Shown: positions 16,723 to 23,986 of the stretch, piece by piece
How the letters are laid out: the number at the start of each line of letters is the position of its first letter
How positions within the stretch are numbered: the stretch's first letter is position 1
Assembly (NCBI GenBank): GCA_019118365.1
Contig: DWZA01000033.1
Location: forward strand, 1 to 36,513
Direction: 5' to 3'
DNA length: 36,513 nucleotides
Source of the DNA: Candidatus Lachnoclostridium stercoravium
GTDB taxonomy: Bacteria; Bacillota; Clostridia; Lachnospirales; Lachnospiraceae
Position numbers and translations under genes: made by a program
Notes under the pieces: model-generated
Database searches by the model: none
Seen by the model: only the letters and a program-made list of their open reading frames with translations
Told to the model about the DNA's origin: nothing

Positions 16723-17760
16723 TTGAAGAGAGAGGAAAAATTTCCTGTTTTGAAAAAAGAGGGGCAGTGGAGAGCGTTCGGGCTTTTTGCAGGAAAACAG
16801 ATCGTCCGGATGGCGGCGCTCCTGTTTCTTGTAAGCATTGCGGCGTTTTTCCTCCTGTCCATTTCTCCGGTAGACCCGCTGAAAACCAATGTGGGACAGG
16901 CGGCTCTCGGCTCCATGACGGACGAGCAGATCGCGAAGCTGGAACAGTACTGGGGCGTTGGCGTTCCCATGACGGAGCGGTTCCTTTCATGGGCCGGAGA
17001 TCTTTTAAGGGGAGATATGGGGATCTCTCTTCTCTACCGCAGGCCGGTGATCCAGGTGATCGGGGAGAAGCTTTCCAATTCTCTGTGGCTTATGGCCGCA
17101 GCCTGGCTGCTGTCCGGAACTGCCGGCTTCCTTCTGGGGATCCTGGCAGGAAAAAAACGAGGCGGTCTTCTGGACCGCTTTGTGACAGGATATTCGCTGG
17201 TAATGGCCAGCACGCCGGCTTTCTGGATCGCCATGGTGCTCTTGATGGTATTTGCGGTCTGGCTGAAAATACTGCCGGTGGGATTTAGCATCCCCGTGGG
17301 GATGAGCGCGGAGGAAGCCGGGATCGGAGAACGGATCGTCCACGCGATTCTTCCGGCCGCCGCCTTAAGCCTGACCGGGATCTCCAATATCGCCCTTCAG
17401 ACAAGAGAAAAGATGGTGGAAGTGATGGAAAGCGATTACGTTCTCTTTGCAAGGGCAAGAGGTGACTCGGAACGGTCGATCGTCTGGCGGCACGGCATCC
17501 GCAATGTGGCCCTTCCCGCCCTCACCCTTCAGTTCGCTTCGGTCAGCGAGATCTTTGGCGGATCGGTCCTGGTGGAGCAGGTATTTTCTTATCCGGGCCT
17601 GGGACAGGCGGCGATCGCCGCAGGCCTTGGAAGCGACGTTCCCCTTCTGCTGGGGATCACCATCATCAGCGCGGCGATCGTATTTGCTGGAAATACGGCC
17701 GCCAGCCTGCTGTACGGGATCGTTGACCCAAGGATCCGGAGAGGAGGGAGAAAAGGATGA
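16723..17760 (+). CDS. ABC importer permease, NikB/DppB type
   Basis: The 345-aa permease has an N-terminal helix (IVRMAALLFLVSIAAFFLLS), then VDPL, and several further membrane segments. The cytoplasmic EAA-type loop (MESDYVLFARARGDSERSIVWRHGIRNVALPAL) contacts the ATPase. I chose TTG 16723, which follows AGGAAAGGAAG by 9 bases. Another TTG at 16684 would lie too close to the upstream stop and has no clear site. The stop overlaps the next gene by four bases (ATGA), so the two permeases are translationally coupled. It pairs with the next gene to form the transmembrane channel. Confidence 0.88.
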   Translation: MKREEKFPVLKKEGQWRAFGLFAGKQIVRMAALLFLVSIAAFFLLSISPVDPLKTNVGQAALGSMTDEQIAKLEQYWGVGVPMTERFLSWAGDLLRGDMGISLLYRRPVIQVIGEKLSNSLWLMAAAWLLSGTAGFLLGILAGKKRGGLLDRFVTGYSLVMASTPAFWIAMVLLMVFAVWLKILPVGFSIPVGMSAEEAGIGERIVHAILPAAALSLTGISNIALQTREKMVEVMESDYVLFARARGDSERSIVWRHGIRNVALPALTLQFASVSEIFGGSVLVEQVFSYPGLGQAAIAAGLGSDVPLLLGITIISAAIVFAGNTAASLLYGIVDPRIRRGGRKG

Positions 17761-18575
17761 AAAACAGAAGGCTCACAACGGTGATCCTGATGGCTGTGGC
17801 TCTGGTCTTTTTATCAGCAGTGACCGCATCAGGATATTTCTGGAAGGAAGCGGCCCTTGCGACTGATTTTTCCAGAAAAGACCTTTCCCCTTCCATTGCC
17901 TTTCTTTTTGGCACAGACTGGATGGGCAGGGATATGTTTGTGCGGACGATCGTCGGATTGTCCTTAAGCATCCGTATCGGGCTTTTAACCGCTGCGGCCA
18001 GCGCGGTCCTGGCATTTCTTATGGGAACAGCGGCTGCGGTTATGGGGAAAAAGACGGACAGCCTTATCTGCGGCCTGATCGATGTGATCATGGGGATCCC
18101 CCATATCCTTCTTCTGATCCTGATCTCTTATGCCTGCGGACGGGGATTCTGGGGAGTGGTGGTCGGCGTTTCCCTGACCCACTGGACGTCGCTGGCGCGG
18201 CTGATCCGGGGCGAGGTGCTCCAGCTGAAAGAGAGCAATTACATCCGGATCGCAGAGAGGCTTGGCCACAGCCGATGGTACATCGCGTTCCGCCACATGG
18301 CGCCCTGCCTTTTCCCTCAGTTTGCAGTGGGGCTGGTCCTTTTGTTCCCTCATGCGATCCTCCACGAAGCCAGTATAACCTTCCTGGGCTTCGGCCTTTC
18401 TCCGGAGCAGCCGGCGATCGGAGTGATCCTGTCAGAAAGCATGCAGTATCTGGCTATGGGAAAATGGTGGCTGGCCCTGTTTCCGGGGATCCTGCTGTTA
18501 GTCACTGTCCTGATGTTCCATTTCATCGGACAGGGGCTCGTAAGGCTGGTAAATCCGGGAAGCGCCCAGGAGTAA
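17757..18575 (+). CDS. ABC importer permease, NikC/DppC type
   Basis: The 272-aa second permease has the typical DppC/NikC layout: one N-terminal helix, then the periplasmic-side stretch FLFGTDWMGRDMFVRTIVG, five further helices and an EAA-type loop (LKESNYIRIAERLGHSRWYIAFRHMAPCL). HFLGTDxxGRD is a hallmark of the family, here FLFGTDWMGRD. The start overlaps the previous stop. It is somewhat shorter than many homologues at the N-terminus but shows no break. Confidence 0.88.
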   Translation: MKNRRLTTVILMAVALVFLSAVTASGYFWKEAALATDFSRKDLSPSIAFLFGTDWMGRDMFVRTIVGLSLSIRIGLLTAAASAVLAFLMGTAAAVMGKKTDSLICGLIDVIMGIPHILLLILISYACGRGFWGVVVGVSLTHWTSLARLIRGEVLQLKESNYIRIAERLGHSRWYIAFRHMAPCLFPQFAVGLVLLFPHAILHEASITFLGFGLSPEQPAIGVILSESMQYLAMGKWWLALFPGILLLVTVLMFHFIGQGLVRLVNPGSAQE

Positions 18576-18587
18576 GGAGGACGGCAT

Positions 18588-19538
18588 ATGGATAAAACAA
18601 TAGAAAAACAGGGGGTTCCGCTGCTGGAAGTAAGAAATCTCTCGGTTTCCTTCACCCAGTACCAGGGCCTTTTTGGAAGGACCAGGCTGGAAGCCATCAA
18701 AAGCCTGAATGTGACGGTAAAAAAAGGCGAGATCACGGCGGTGATCGGTTCCAGCGGATCCGGAAAAAGCCTTCTGGCTCACAGCATACTGGGACTTTTG
18801 CCATATAACGCATCTTCCGGCGGAGAGATTCTTTTTCAGGGCAGCCTTCTTACGGAAAAACGGAAGAAAGACCTGCGGGGAAAGGAGATCGTGCTGGTCC
18901 CTCAGAGCGTTTCCTATCTGGATCCTCTGATGAAGGTGGGAAATCAGATAAGAAACGGAAGAAATGACCAGGAATGGAAGGAAAAGGAACAGGCGGTCTT
19001 AAAGCGGTACGGTCTGGGAGAAGAGACAGAGCAGCTGTATCCCTTTGAACTTTCCGGCGGCATGGCCAGGCGGATCCTGATCTCAACGGCAGTAATGGGA
19101 ACTCCGCAGCTGGTGATCGCCGACGAACCTACGCCAGGGCTGCATATCGAGGCGGCAAAACGGGTGCTGGGCCATTTCCGGGAGATCGCGGACGATGGGG
19201 CGGGAGTGCTTTTGATCACTCACGATCTGGAACTGGCGCTGGAAGTGGCTGATTCTATCGCAGTCCTTTATGCGGGGATCACAGTGGAAGAAGGACGAAA
19301 AGAAGATTTTAAAGACGAAAAATATCTGCGCCATCCATATACAAAAGCCCTGTACCGAGCCATGCCGGAGCATGGATTTTATTCCCTGCCGGGAAACCAG
19401 CCTTATGCAAAAGACAAGATCGCAGGCTGCCCCTACAGACCCAGATGCCCGTTCGCCGCGGAAGAATGTAAAGGCAGCATACAAGGAAGGCAGCTAAACG
19501 GCGGCTATGTGCGCTGCGTCCGGGCCGGGGAGGTGTAA
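18588..19538 (+). CDS. ABC importer ATPase, NikD/DppD type
   Basis: The 316-aa ATPase has Walker A GSSGSGKS (residues 54-61), Q-loop VPQSVSYLDPL, signature LSGGMARR, Walker B LVIADEPT and the switch His in LLITHDLE. The C-terminal extension AGCPYRPRCPFAAEEC is the conserved Cys motif of oligopeptide/nickel transporter ATPases. GGAGG at 18576-18580 precedes ATG 18588. It energises the importer together with the next gene product. Confidence 0.9.
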   Translation: MDKTIEKQGVPLLEVRNLSVSFTQYQGLFGRTRLEAIKSLNVTVKKGEITAVIGSSGSGKSLLAHSILGLLPYNASSGGEILFQGSLLTEKRKKDLRGKEIVLVPQSVSYLDPLMKVGNQIRNGRNDQEWKEKEQAVLKRYGLGEETEQLYPFELSGGMARRILISTAVMGTPQLVIADEPTPGLHIEAAKRVLGHFREIADDGAGVLLITHDLELALEVADSIAVLYAGITVEEGRKEDFKDEKYLRHPYTKALYRAMPEHGFYSLPGNQPYAKDKIAGCPYRPRCPFAAEECKGSIQGRQLNGGYVRCVRAGEV

Positions 19539-19541
19539 ACG

Positions 19542-20150
19542 ATGAAGCTGGAAGGAAAAAATATCACATTTCAGTATGATAACGGAAACCGGAAAATATT
19601 AAATAAATTTTCAATCTCTGTAGAAAGCGGGGAACGGGTAGGCCTGACGGCGCCCAGCGGTTTTGGAAAGACTACCTGCTGCAAGATCCTGGCAGGCTAT
19701 GAAAAGCCGGACAGCGGGGAAGTGCTGCTGGACGGAAAGCTTCTCAGCCAGTGGAAAGGATATTGTCCAGTGCAGATGATCTGGCAGCATCCGGAGCTTT
19801 CTGTCAATCCCAGGAGGAAGATGAGGACCGTTCTGGAGGAAGGCGACGAAGTGGATGAAAGGATCATAGAGGGGCTTGGGATCGAAAGAGACTGGGAGAC
19901 GCGGTATCCCTTCGAACTGTCTGGAGGAGAGCTGCAGAGGTTCTGTATCGCCAGGGCTCTGGGAAAACGGACGAAGATCCTTCTTGCAGACGAGATCACG
20001 ACTATGCTGGATCTTCTGACACAGAGCCAGATATGGAAGTTCCTCTTAGAAGAAGCAGAACGGAGGCAGTTAGGGCTTTTGGTAGTCAGCCACTCGGAAG
20101 GCCTGTTAAAACAGGTCTGCACCAGGATCGTGAACTTAGAACACGTCTGA
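19542..20150 (+). CDS. ABC importer ATPase, NikE/DppF type (short)
   Basis: The 202-aa ATPase has Walker A APSGFGKTT, signature LSGGELQRF, Walker B ILLADEIT and a switch His (VVSHSEGLL). It ends soon after the H-loop and lacks the C-terminal extension present in its partner, which is common for NikE-type subunits. The ribosome site GGGGAGG lies in the end of the previous gene, three bases separate the two genes, and both are in one operon. ADEIT in place of ADEPT is a normal variant. Confidence 0.88.
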   Translation: MKLEGKNITFQYDNGNRKILNKFSISVESGERVGLTAPSGFGKTTCCKILAGYEKPDSGEVLLDGKLLSQWKGYCPVQMIWQHPELSVNPRRKMRTVLEEGDEVDERIIEGLGIERDWETRYPFELSGGELQRFCIARALGKRTKILLADEITTMLDLLTQSQIWKFLLEEAERRQLGLLVVSHSEGLLKQVCTRIVNLEHV

Positions 20151-20213
20151 GATACGGCGCAGGCTTCGAGCGCAGCCGTCTGGGACGGTTTATGAAAATC
20201 ATGGAAAGGGAAA

Positions 20214-20262
20214 GTGACAGTTCAACTGTATCATATATCCTGGCGCACGGCTGAACTGTTAC
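20214..20262. repeat. Palindromic GTTCAG element, type B, inside the nik-lar operon (site 8)
   Basis: GTGACAGTTCA (20214-20224) and TGAACTGTTAC (20252-20262) are inverted ends with one mismatch. The interior ATCATATATCCTGGCGCACG matches site 3 near 6962 with one difference. It fills the 122-base gap between the NikE-type gene and larB and supplies sequence right up to the larB ribosome site (AAGGG). No T-tract follows, so read-through is expected. Confidence 0.75.
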
Positions 20263-20272
20263 AAGGGAAAAA

Positions 20273-21025
20273 ATGGACACACGGGAATTGTTGAAAATGG
20301 TATCGGAAGGGCGGATGTCTGTGGACGACGCGGAGAAAGAACTGAAAGATCTTCCCTATAAGGATTTGGGATACGCCAAGCTGGATCTGCACAGGAAGCT
20401 GCGCTCCGGTTTTCCGGAAACCGTCTTCTGCCAGGGAAAGCCGGATGAATTTCTGGCAAAGATCTTTCAGACCTTATATGAGAAAAATGGAGAAGTCCTG
20501 GGAACGAGAGCTTCCAAAGAGCAGTATGAGCTGGTGAAAAGCATCCTGCCTCAGGCAGTCTACGATCCGGTTTCCAGGATCGTTAAAATAGAAGAAAAAA
20601 ATAAAGAAAGGCAGGGCTGCATCGCGGTCTGCACTGGAGGAACGGCGGATATCCCTGTGGCGGAAGAAGCCGCTCAGACGGCAGAATTTTTCGGAACCTA
20701 TGCAGAACGGATCTACGACGTAGGCGTGGCGGGGATCCACCGGCTTTTAAGCCAGAGAGAGCGGATCCAGAAGGCGAACTGCGTAATAGCTGTAGCCGGT
20801 ATGGAAGGAGCTCTTGGCACGGTGATCGCTGGCCTGGTGGAAAATCCGGTGATCGCAGTTCCTACGTCCGTCGGCTATGGGGCGAATTTCGGCGGGTTAT
20901 CCGCGCTGCTGACCATGATCAACTCCTGCGCCAACGGCATATCAGTGGTAAATATTGACAACGGCTACGGAGCCGGCTATCTGGCGACCCAGATCAACCG
21001 CCTGGCCGCGTCTGAAACAAAATAA
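20273..21025 (+). CDS. larB: LarB, pyridinium-3,5-biscarboxylic acid mononucleotide synthase
   Basis: The 250-aa protein carries the PurE-like carboxylase domain of LarB in its C-terminal two thirds: VCTGGTADIPVAEEAAQTAEFFG, YDVGVAGIHRLLS, GMEGALGTVIAGLVENPVIAVPTSVGYG. The N-terminal ~80 residues are the usual LarB helical part. LarB carboxylates and hydrolyses nicotinic acid adenine dinucleotide, the first step of nickel-pincer nucleotide synthesis. ATG 20273 follows AAGGG. It opens the lar part of the operon; larC starts 21 bases after it. Confidence 0.95.
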   Translation: MDTRELLKMVSEGRMSVDDAEKELKDLPYKDLGYAKLDLHRKLRSGFPETVFCQGKPDEFLAKIFQTLYEKNGEVLGTRASKEQYELVKSILPQAVYDPVSRIVKIEEKNKERQGCIAVCTGGTADIPVAEEAAQTAEFFGTYAERIYDVGVAGIHRLLSQRERIQKANCVIAVAGMEGALGTVIAGLVENPVIAVPTSVGYGANFGGLSALLTMINSCANGISVVNIDNGYGAGYLATQINRLAASETK

Positions 21026-21046
21026 GAGCATAGAGGAGAGAGGAAT

Positions 21047-22465
21047 ATGAACGGAACAAAGGAGAGAATCTTATATCTGGAGTGTAATTCCGGGATCAGC
21101 GGAGACATGACCGTAGGAGCGCTGCTGGATCTGGGAGCAGATAAAGACAGGCTGGTACAGGCTTTGGACAGCATGAAGGTGGACGGCTACCATCTCCATT
21201 TCGGACGTAAGGCAAAATGTGGGATCGACGCATTTGATTTTGACGTCCATCTGGAGGAAGAAGATCATGATCACCACCATCACGGCCATGAGGAAGGCCA
21301 TGATCATCATCACCACGACCATGAGGAAGGCCGTGATCATCATCACCACGGCCACGAAGAGGGACATGACCACGATCACCACGGCCACGAAGAGGATCAT
21401 GATCATGACCATCACCACGGCCATGAGGAAGACCATGATCACCACCACAGCCACGAAGACGGCCATCACCATCATCATGCCCACAGGGGACTTAGAGAGG
21501 TCACAGAGATCATTGACCGGATGGAAGAAAAAGATTCCGTAAAAGCAATGGCGAAAAAAATGTTTGACATTGTCGCAGAGGCTGAGTCAAAGGCCCACGG
21601 CATTCCGGCAGAAGAGGTCCATTTCCATGAAGTAGGAGCTGTCGATTCCATCATAGATATCGTCAGCACAGCGGTGCTGATGGACGACCTTCAGGTGGAT
21701 AAGGTGATCGTTTCCCCCCTTGCGGAAGGCCACGGCTATGTCCGCTGCCAGCATGGGGTGATGCCGGTTCCGGTGCCGGCTACCGCGAATATCGCCCAGT
21801 CCTGCGGCCTGATCTTAAAGGCCACAGACAATGAGGGAGAAATGGTGACTCCTACGGGAGCGGCTATCGCGGCGGCTTATCACTGCGGGGAGAAGCTTCC
21901 GGCACAGTACCGCATAATAAAAACAGGGCTGGGAGCGGGAAACAAAGATTTCAAACAGGCCAACGTCTTAAGAGCCATGATCCTGGAACCAGTCCGGGAA
22001 GAGGAGAAGAAAGACGCCGGATGGGGCGGACAGGAAACCCTTTGGGTCATGGAGACAAATGTGGACGACTGCTCCGGAGAAGCTCTGGGATATACCATGG
22101 AACGGCTGTTTAAGCTGGGAGCGGCGGACGCCTGGTTTGTTCCGGCGTTTATGAAAAAGAACCGTCCGGCCTATGTGCTCCGCGTACTCTGCACTGCGGA
22201 TAAGATCGAGGCAATGGAAGACGAGATCTTCGCTTCTACCACAACCATCGGGATCCGCCGTTATCCGGTGGAACGCACGGTCCTGACAAGGAGAAAAGAG
22301 CGGATCGCCACAGAGTATGGCGAAATAGACGTAAAAGTCTGCAGCCGGGGAGATAAGACCTACTGCTATCCGGAATATGAAAGTGTAAAAAAGATCTGTG
22401 AAGAACAGGGGATCGGCTATGAGGAAGCTTACCACCTGGCAAGAAAAGCGGCAGAGGAAAAATAG
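21047..22465 (+). CDS. larC: LarC, nickel insertion protein of NPN cofactor synthesis, with His-rich insert
   Basis: The 472-aa protein is LarC in a single uninterrupted frame. In Lactobacillus plantarum larC is read by a programmed frameshift as LarC1 and LarC2; here no shift is needed. Motifs include LYLECNSGISGDMTVGALLD at the start, HEVGAVDSIIDIVSTAVLMD, VPATANI, VTPTGAAIAAAYHC and METNVDDCSGEALGYTME. Residues 74-146 are a His/Asp/Glu/Gly insert with 39 His, built from an 11-residue repeat. LarC inserts nickel into the pincer ligand using CTP. The insert probably stores or channels nickel. AGGAGAGAGG before ATG 21047 supports the start. Confidence 0.95.
   Translation: MNGTKERILYLECNSGISGDMTVGALLDLGADKDRLVQALDSMKVDGYHLHFGRKAKCGIDAFDFDVHLEEEDHDHHHHGHEEGHDHHHHDHEEGRDHHHHGHEEGHDHDHHGHEEDHDHDHHHGHEEDHDHHHSHEDGHHHHHAHRGLREVTEIIDRMEEKDSVKAMAKKMFDIVAEAESKAHGIPAEEVHFHEVGAVDSIIDIVSTAVLMDDLQVDKVIVSPLAEGHGYVRCQHGVMPVPVPATANIAQSCGLILKATDNEGEMVTPTGAAIAAAYHCGEKLPAQYRIIKTGLGAGNKDFKQANVLRAMILEPVREEEKKDAGWGGQETLWVMETNVDDCSGEALGYTMERLFKLGAADAWFVPAFMKKNRPAYVLRVLCTADKIEAMEDEIFASTTTIGIRRYPVERTVLTRRKERIATEYGEIDVKVCSRGDKTYCYPEYESVKKICEEQGIGYEEAYHLARKAAEEK
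21266..21482 (+). repeat. Degenerate ~33-bp tandem repeat coding for the LarC His-rich segment
   Basis: Units centred on CATGATCATCATCACCACG and CATGAGGAAGGC recur about six times, encoding HDHHHHGHEEG-like 11-mers. Third-position changes separate the units, so they are not freshly duplicated. Confidence 0.8.
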
Positions 22466-22480
22466 CAGGAGCAAGACCTT

Positions 22481-23299
22481 ATGGATTTTGAAAATAAAAA
22501 GAAAAACCTTCAGGCGATGATGGACAGGCTGGCAAAAGAGGACATTTTCCTGGCATTCTCCGGAGGAGTGGACAGCAGCCTGCTTTTAAAGCTGGCCTGC
22601 GACAGCGTGAAAAAGACAGGGAAGCAGGTATATGCGGTGATGTTCGCCACCAGGCTCCATCCCGCCTGCGACCAGGAGAACGCAGAGAAGGTAGCAAAGG
22701 AACTGGGAGGAACCTATGTGGTTCTGAAGGTGGACGAGTTAGAGCAGGAAGAGATCCGGAAAAATCCGCCGGACCGCTGCTACCTCTGTAAAAGATATCT
22801 GTTCTCCCAGTTAAAAGCATTTGGAGAAGAAAAAAATGGGACAGTCTTTCTGGACGGGACAAACGCAGACGACTTGACCGTATACCGGCCGGGATTAAAA
22901 GCTTTAAAAGAGCTTGGCATCATAAGCCCCCTGGCAGAGTGCGCCATGACAAAGGAGGAAGTCCGCCGCATGGCTTCCGGATACGGCATATCCTCCGCCG
23001 GCAGGCCGTCCACCCCCTGCATGGCTACCAGGCTGCCTTACGGCGCAGAACTGGATCATGACGTTCTGGAAAAGATCGAAAAAGGAGAAGAACTGATCCG
23101 GGACAGGATCTCTGGAAACGTCAGGCTGCGGCTTCATGGAGACGTGGCCCGGATCGAAATAGACAAAGAGCGCTTCCAGGAATTTCTGGAAAAAGACGAC
23201 GATATCATAAACGGCCTAAAAAAACTGGGCTTCCTTTATATCACTTTAGATATGGAAGGATTCCGCAGCGGAAGCATGGACGTCAGGCAGATCCGCTGA
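22481..23299 (+). CDS. larE: LarE, sulfur insertase of NPN cofactor synthesis
   Basis: The 272-aa PP-loop protein has the ATP motif AFSGGVDSSLLLK (residues 25-37), DRCYLCKR (Cys100, Cys103) and GRPSTPCMATRLPYG (Cys180). LarE adenylates the pyridinium dicarboxylate and adds sulfur. In L. plantarum the Cys equivalent to Cys180 is sacrificed. A group of LarE enzymes, known from Thermotoga, instead binds a [4Fe-4S] cluster through three Cys; the CxxC plus Cys180 here fit that group. AGGAG at 22467-22471 precedes ATG 22481. It is the last gene of the operon; no convincing terminator was seen after it. Confidence 0.93.
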   Translation: MDFENKKKNLQAMMDRLAKEDIFLAFSGGVDSSLLLKLACDSVKKTGKQVYAVMFATRLHPACDQENAEKVAKELGGTYVVLKVDELEQEEIRKNPPDRCYLCKRYLFSQLKAFGEEKNGTVFLDGTNADDLTVYRPGLKALKELGIISPLAECAMTKEEVRRMASGYGISSAGRPSTPCMATRLPYGAELDHDVLEKIEKGEELIRDRISGNVRLRLHGDVARIEIDKERFQEFLEKDDDIINGLKKLGFLYITLDMEGFRSGSMDVRQIR

Positions 23300-23363
23300 C
23301 TGACGGCAGTCCGGTCCTTTATGGAACTGCTACAGTTGTATCTGGATCCTGCGGAAAATCCGA

Positions 23364-23392
23364 TTGACAAGAAGAGGCGCTTGTGATATAGT
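23364..23392 (+). promoter_or_regulatory. Promoter of rpsO
   Basis: TTGACA (23364-23369) and TATAGT (23387-23392) with 17-base spacing. It lies 65 bases after the larE stop and 99 bases before the rpsO start. Confidence 0.75.
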
Positions 23393-23407
23393 CTAGAACG
23401 TATGAAT

Positions 23408-23468
23408 CAACCGCCGGTACCCAGTTTCACGGAGTCTCCGACCAGAAGCCTGGTATACGGTAAGCTTT
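23408..23468 (+). promoter_or_regulatory. Structured rpsO leader, probable S15 autoregulatory RNA
   Basis: An outer ACCG/CGGT stem and a GTACCCAG/CTGGTATAC stem enclose a CGGA/TCCG hairpin (near 23431-23443). Ribosomal protein S15 is known to bind a leader in several bacteria, including Firmicutes, to repress its own translation. Assignment here rests on position and foldability only. Confidence 0.5.
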
Positions 23469-23490
23469 TAATTTAAAGGAGGAAATCACA

Positions 23491-23757
23491 ATGATCTCTA
23501 AGGAAAAGAAGTCTGCGATCATCGCAGAATACGGAAGAAAGCCTGGGGACACAGGTTCACCGGAAGTACAGATCGCGATTTTAACTGCAAGGATCGCTGA
23601 GCTCACAGAGCACTTAAAGAAGAACCAGAAGGATCATCATTCCAGACGTGGTCTTCTGAAGATGGTAGGACAGAGACGTGGCCTTTTAAACTACTTAAAG
23701 GAGAACGATCTGGAAGGCTACCGTGCACTGATCGAGAAGTTAGGAATCAGAAAATAA
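23491..23757 (+). CDS. rpsO: Ribosomal protein S15
   Basis: The 88-aa product is a full-length S15: [21 protein letters not shown], then [29 protein letters not shown]15 binds the central domain of 16S rRNA early in small-subunit assembly. AAAGGAGG lies 8 bases before ATG 23491. The rpsO-pnp order is conserved widely in bacteria. It has its own promoter and leader. Confidence 0.97.
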   Translation: MISKEKKSAIIAEYGRKPGDTGSPEVQIAILTARIAELTEHLKKNQKDHHSRRGLLKMVGQRRGLLNYLKENDLEGYRALIEKLGIRK

Positions 23758-23767
23758 TATGCAGTTT

Positions 23768-23790
23768 AGGGTGGAGCGTCCCTCCACCCT
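23768..23790 (+). terminator. Hairpin after rpsO (possible partial terminator)
   Basis: AGGGTGGAG (23768-23776) pairs with CTCCACCCT (23782-23790). The following TATTGTTG is only weakly T-rich, so it may allow read-through into pnp. Confidence 0.55.
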
Positions 23791-23810
23791 ATTGTTGCGT
23801 ATTAGGAAAA

Positions 23811-23833
23811 CAGTTCAGGACGCTGTCCTGAAC
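23811..23833. repeat. Palindromic GTTCAG element between rpsO and pnp (site 9)
   Basis: GTTCAGGAC (23813-23821) and GTCCTGAAC (23825-23833) form a perfect 9-bp stem with a three-base loop. The flanks AACA and AACTG extend resemblance to the dispersed family. Confidence 0.65.
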
Positions 23834-23880
23834 AACTGCTATTTAAGTAAAAACCACAGCGCTTCAAAGCAGAGGAGCAA

Positions 23881-23937
23881 ACCGAGATTACTGAAGAACC
23901 TGGGAATAAGGGTTCCAGGCTGTTCAGTGGTTTCGGT
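23881..23937 (+). promoter_or_regulatory. Long hairpin in the pnp leader
   Basis: ACCGA/TCGGT (23881-23885, 23933-23937), ACTGAA/TTCAGT (23890-23895, 23923-23928) and CCTGGGAA/TTCCAGG (23899-23906, 23913-23919) stack into one long hairpin about 50 bases before pnp. In E. coli a pnp leader hairpin is cut by RNase III and used in PNPase autoregulation; a similar role here is inference. Confidence 0.5.
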
Positions 23938-23986
23938 ATCTTCTGTCTTTGAAAGAGCCAGAATGATAATTTAAGGAGAAAGAAAA

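Noticed and set aside
21071..21484. Hydrophobic minus-strand frame (137 codons) opposite larC
   Set aside because: It is the complement of His codons (CAT/CAC read as ATG/GTG), which gives Met/Val-rich false proteins; it has no independent support.
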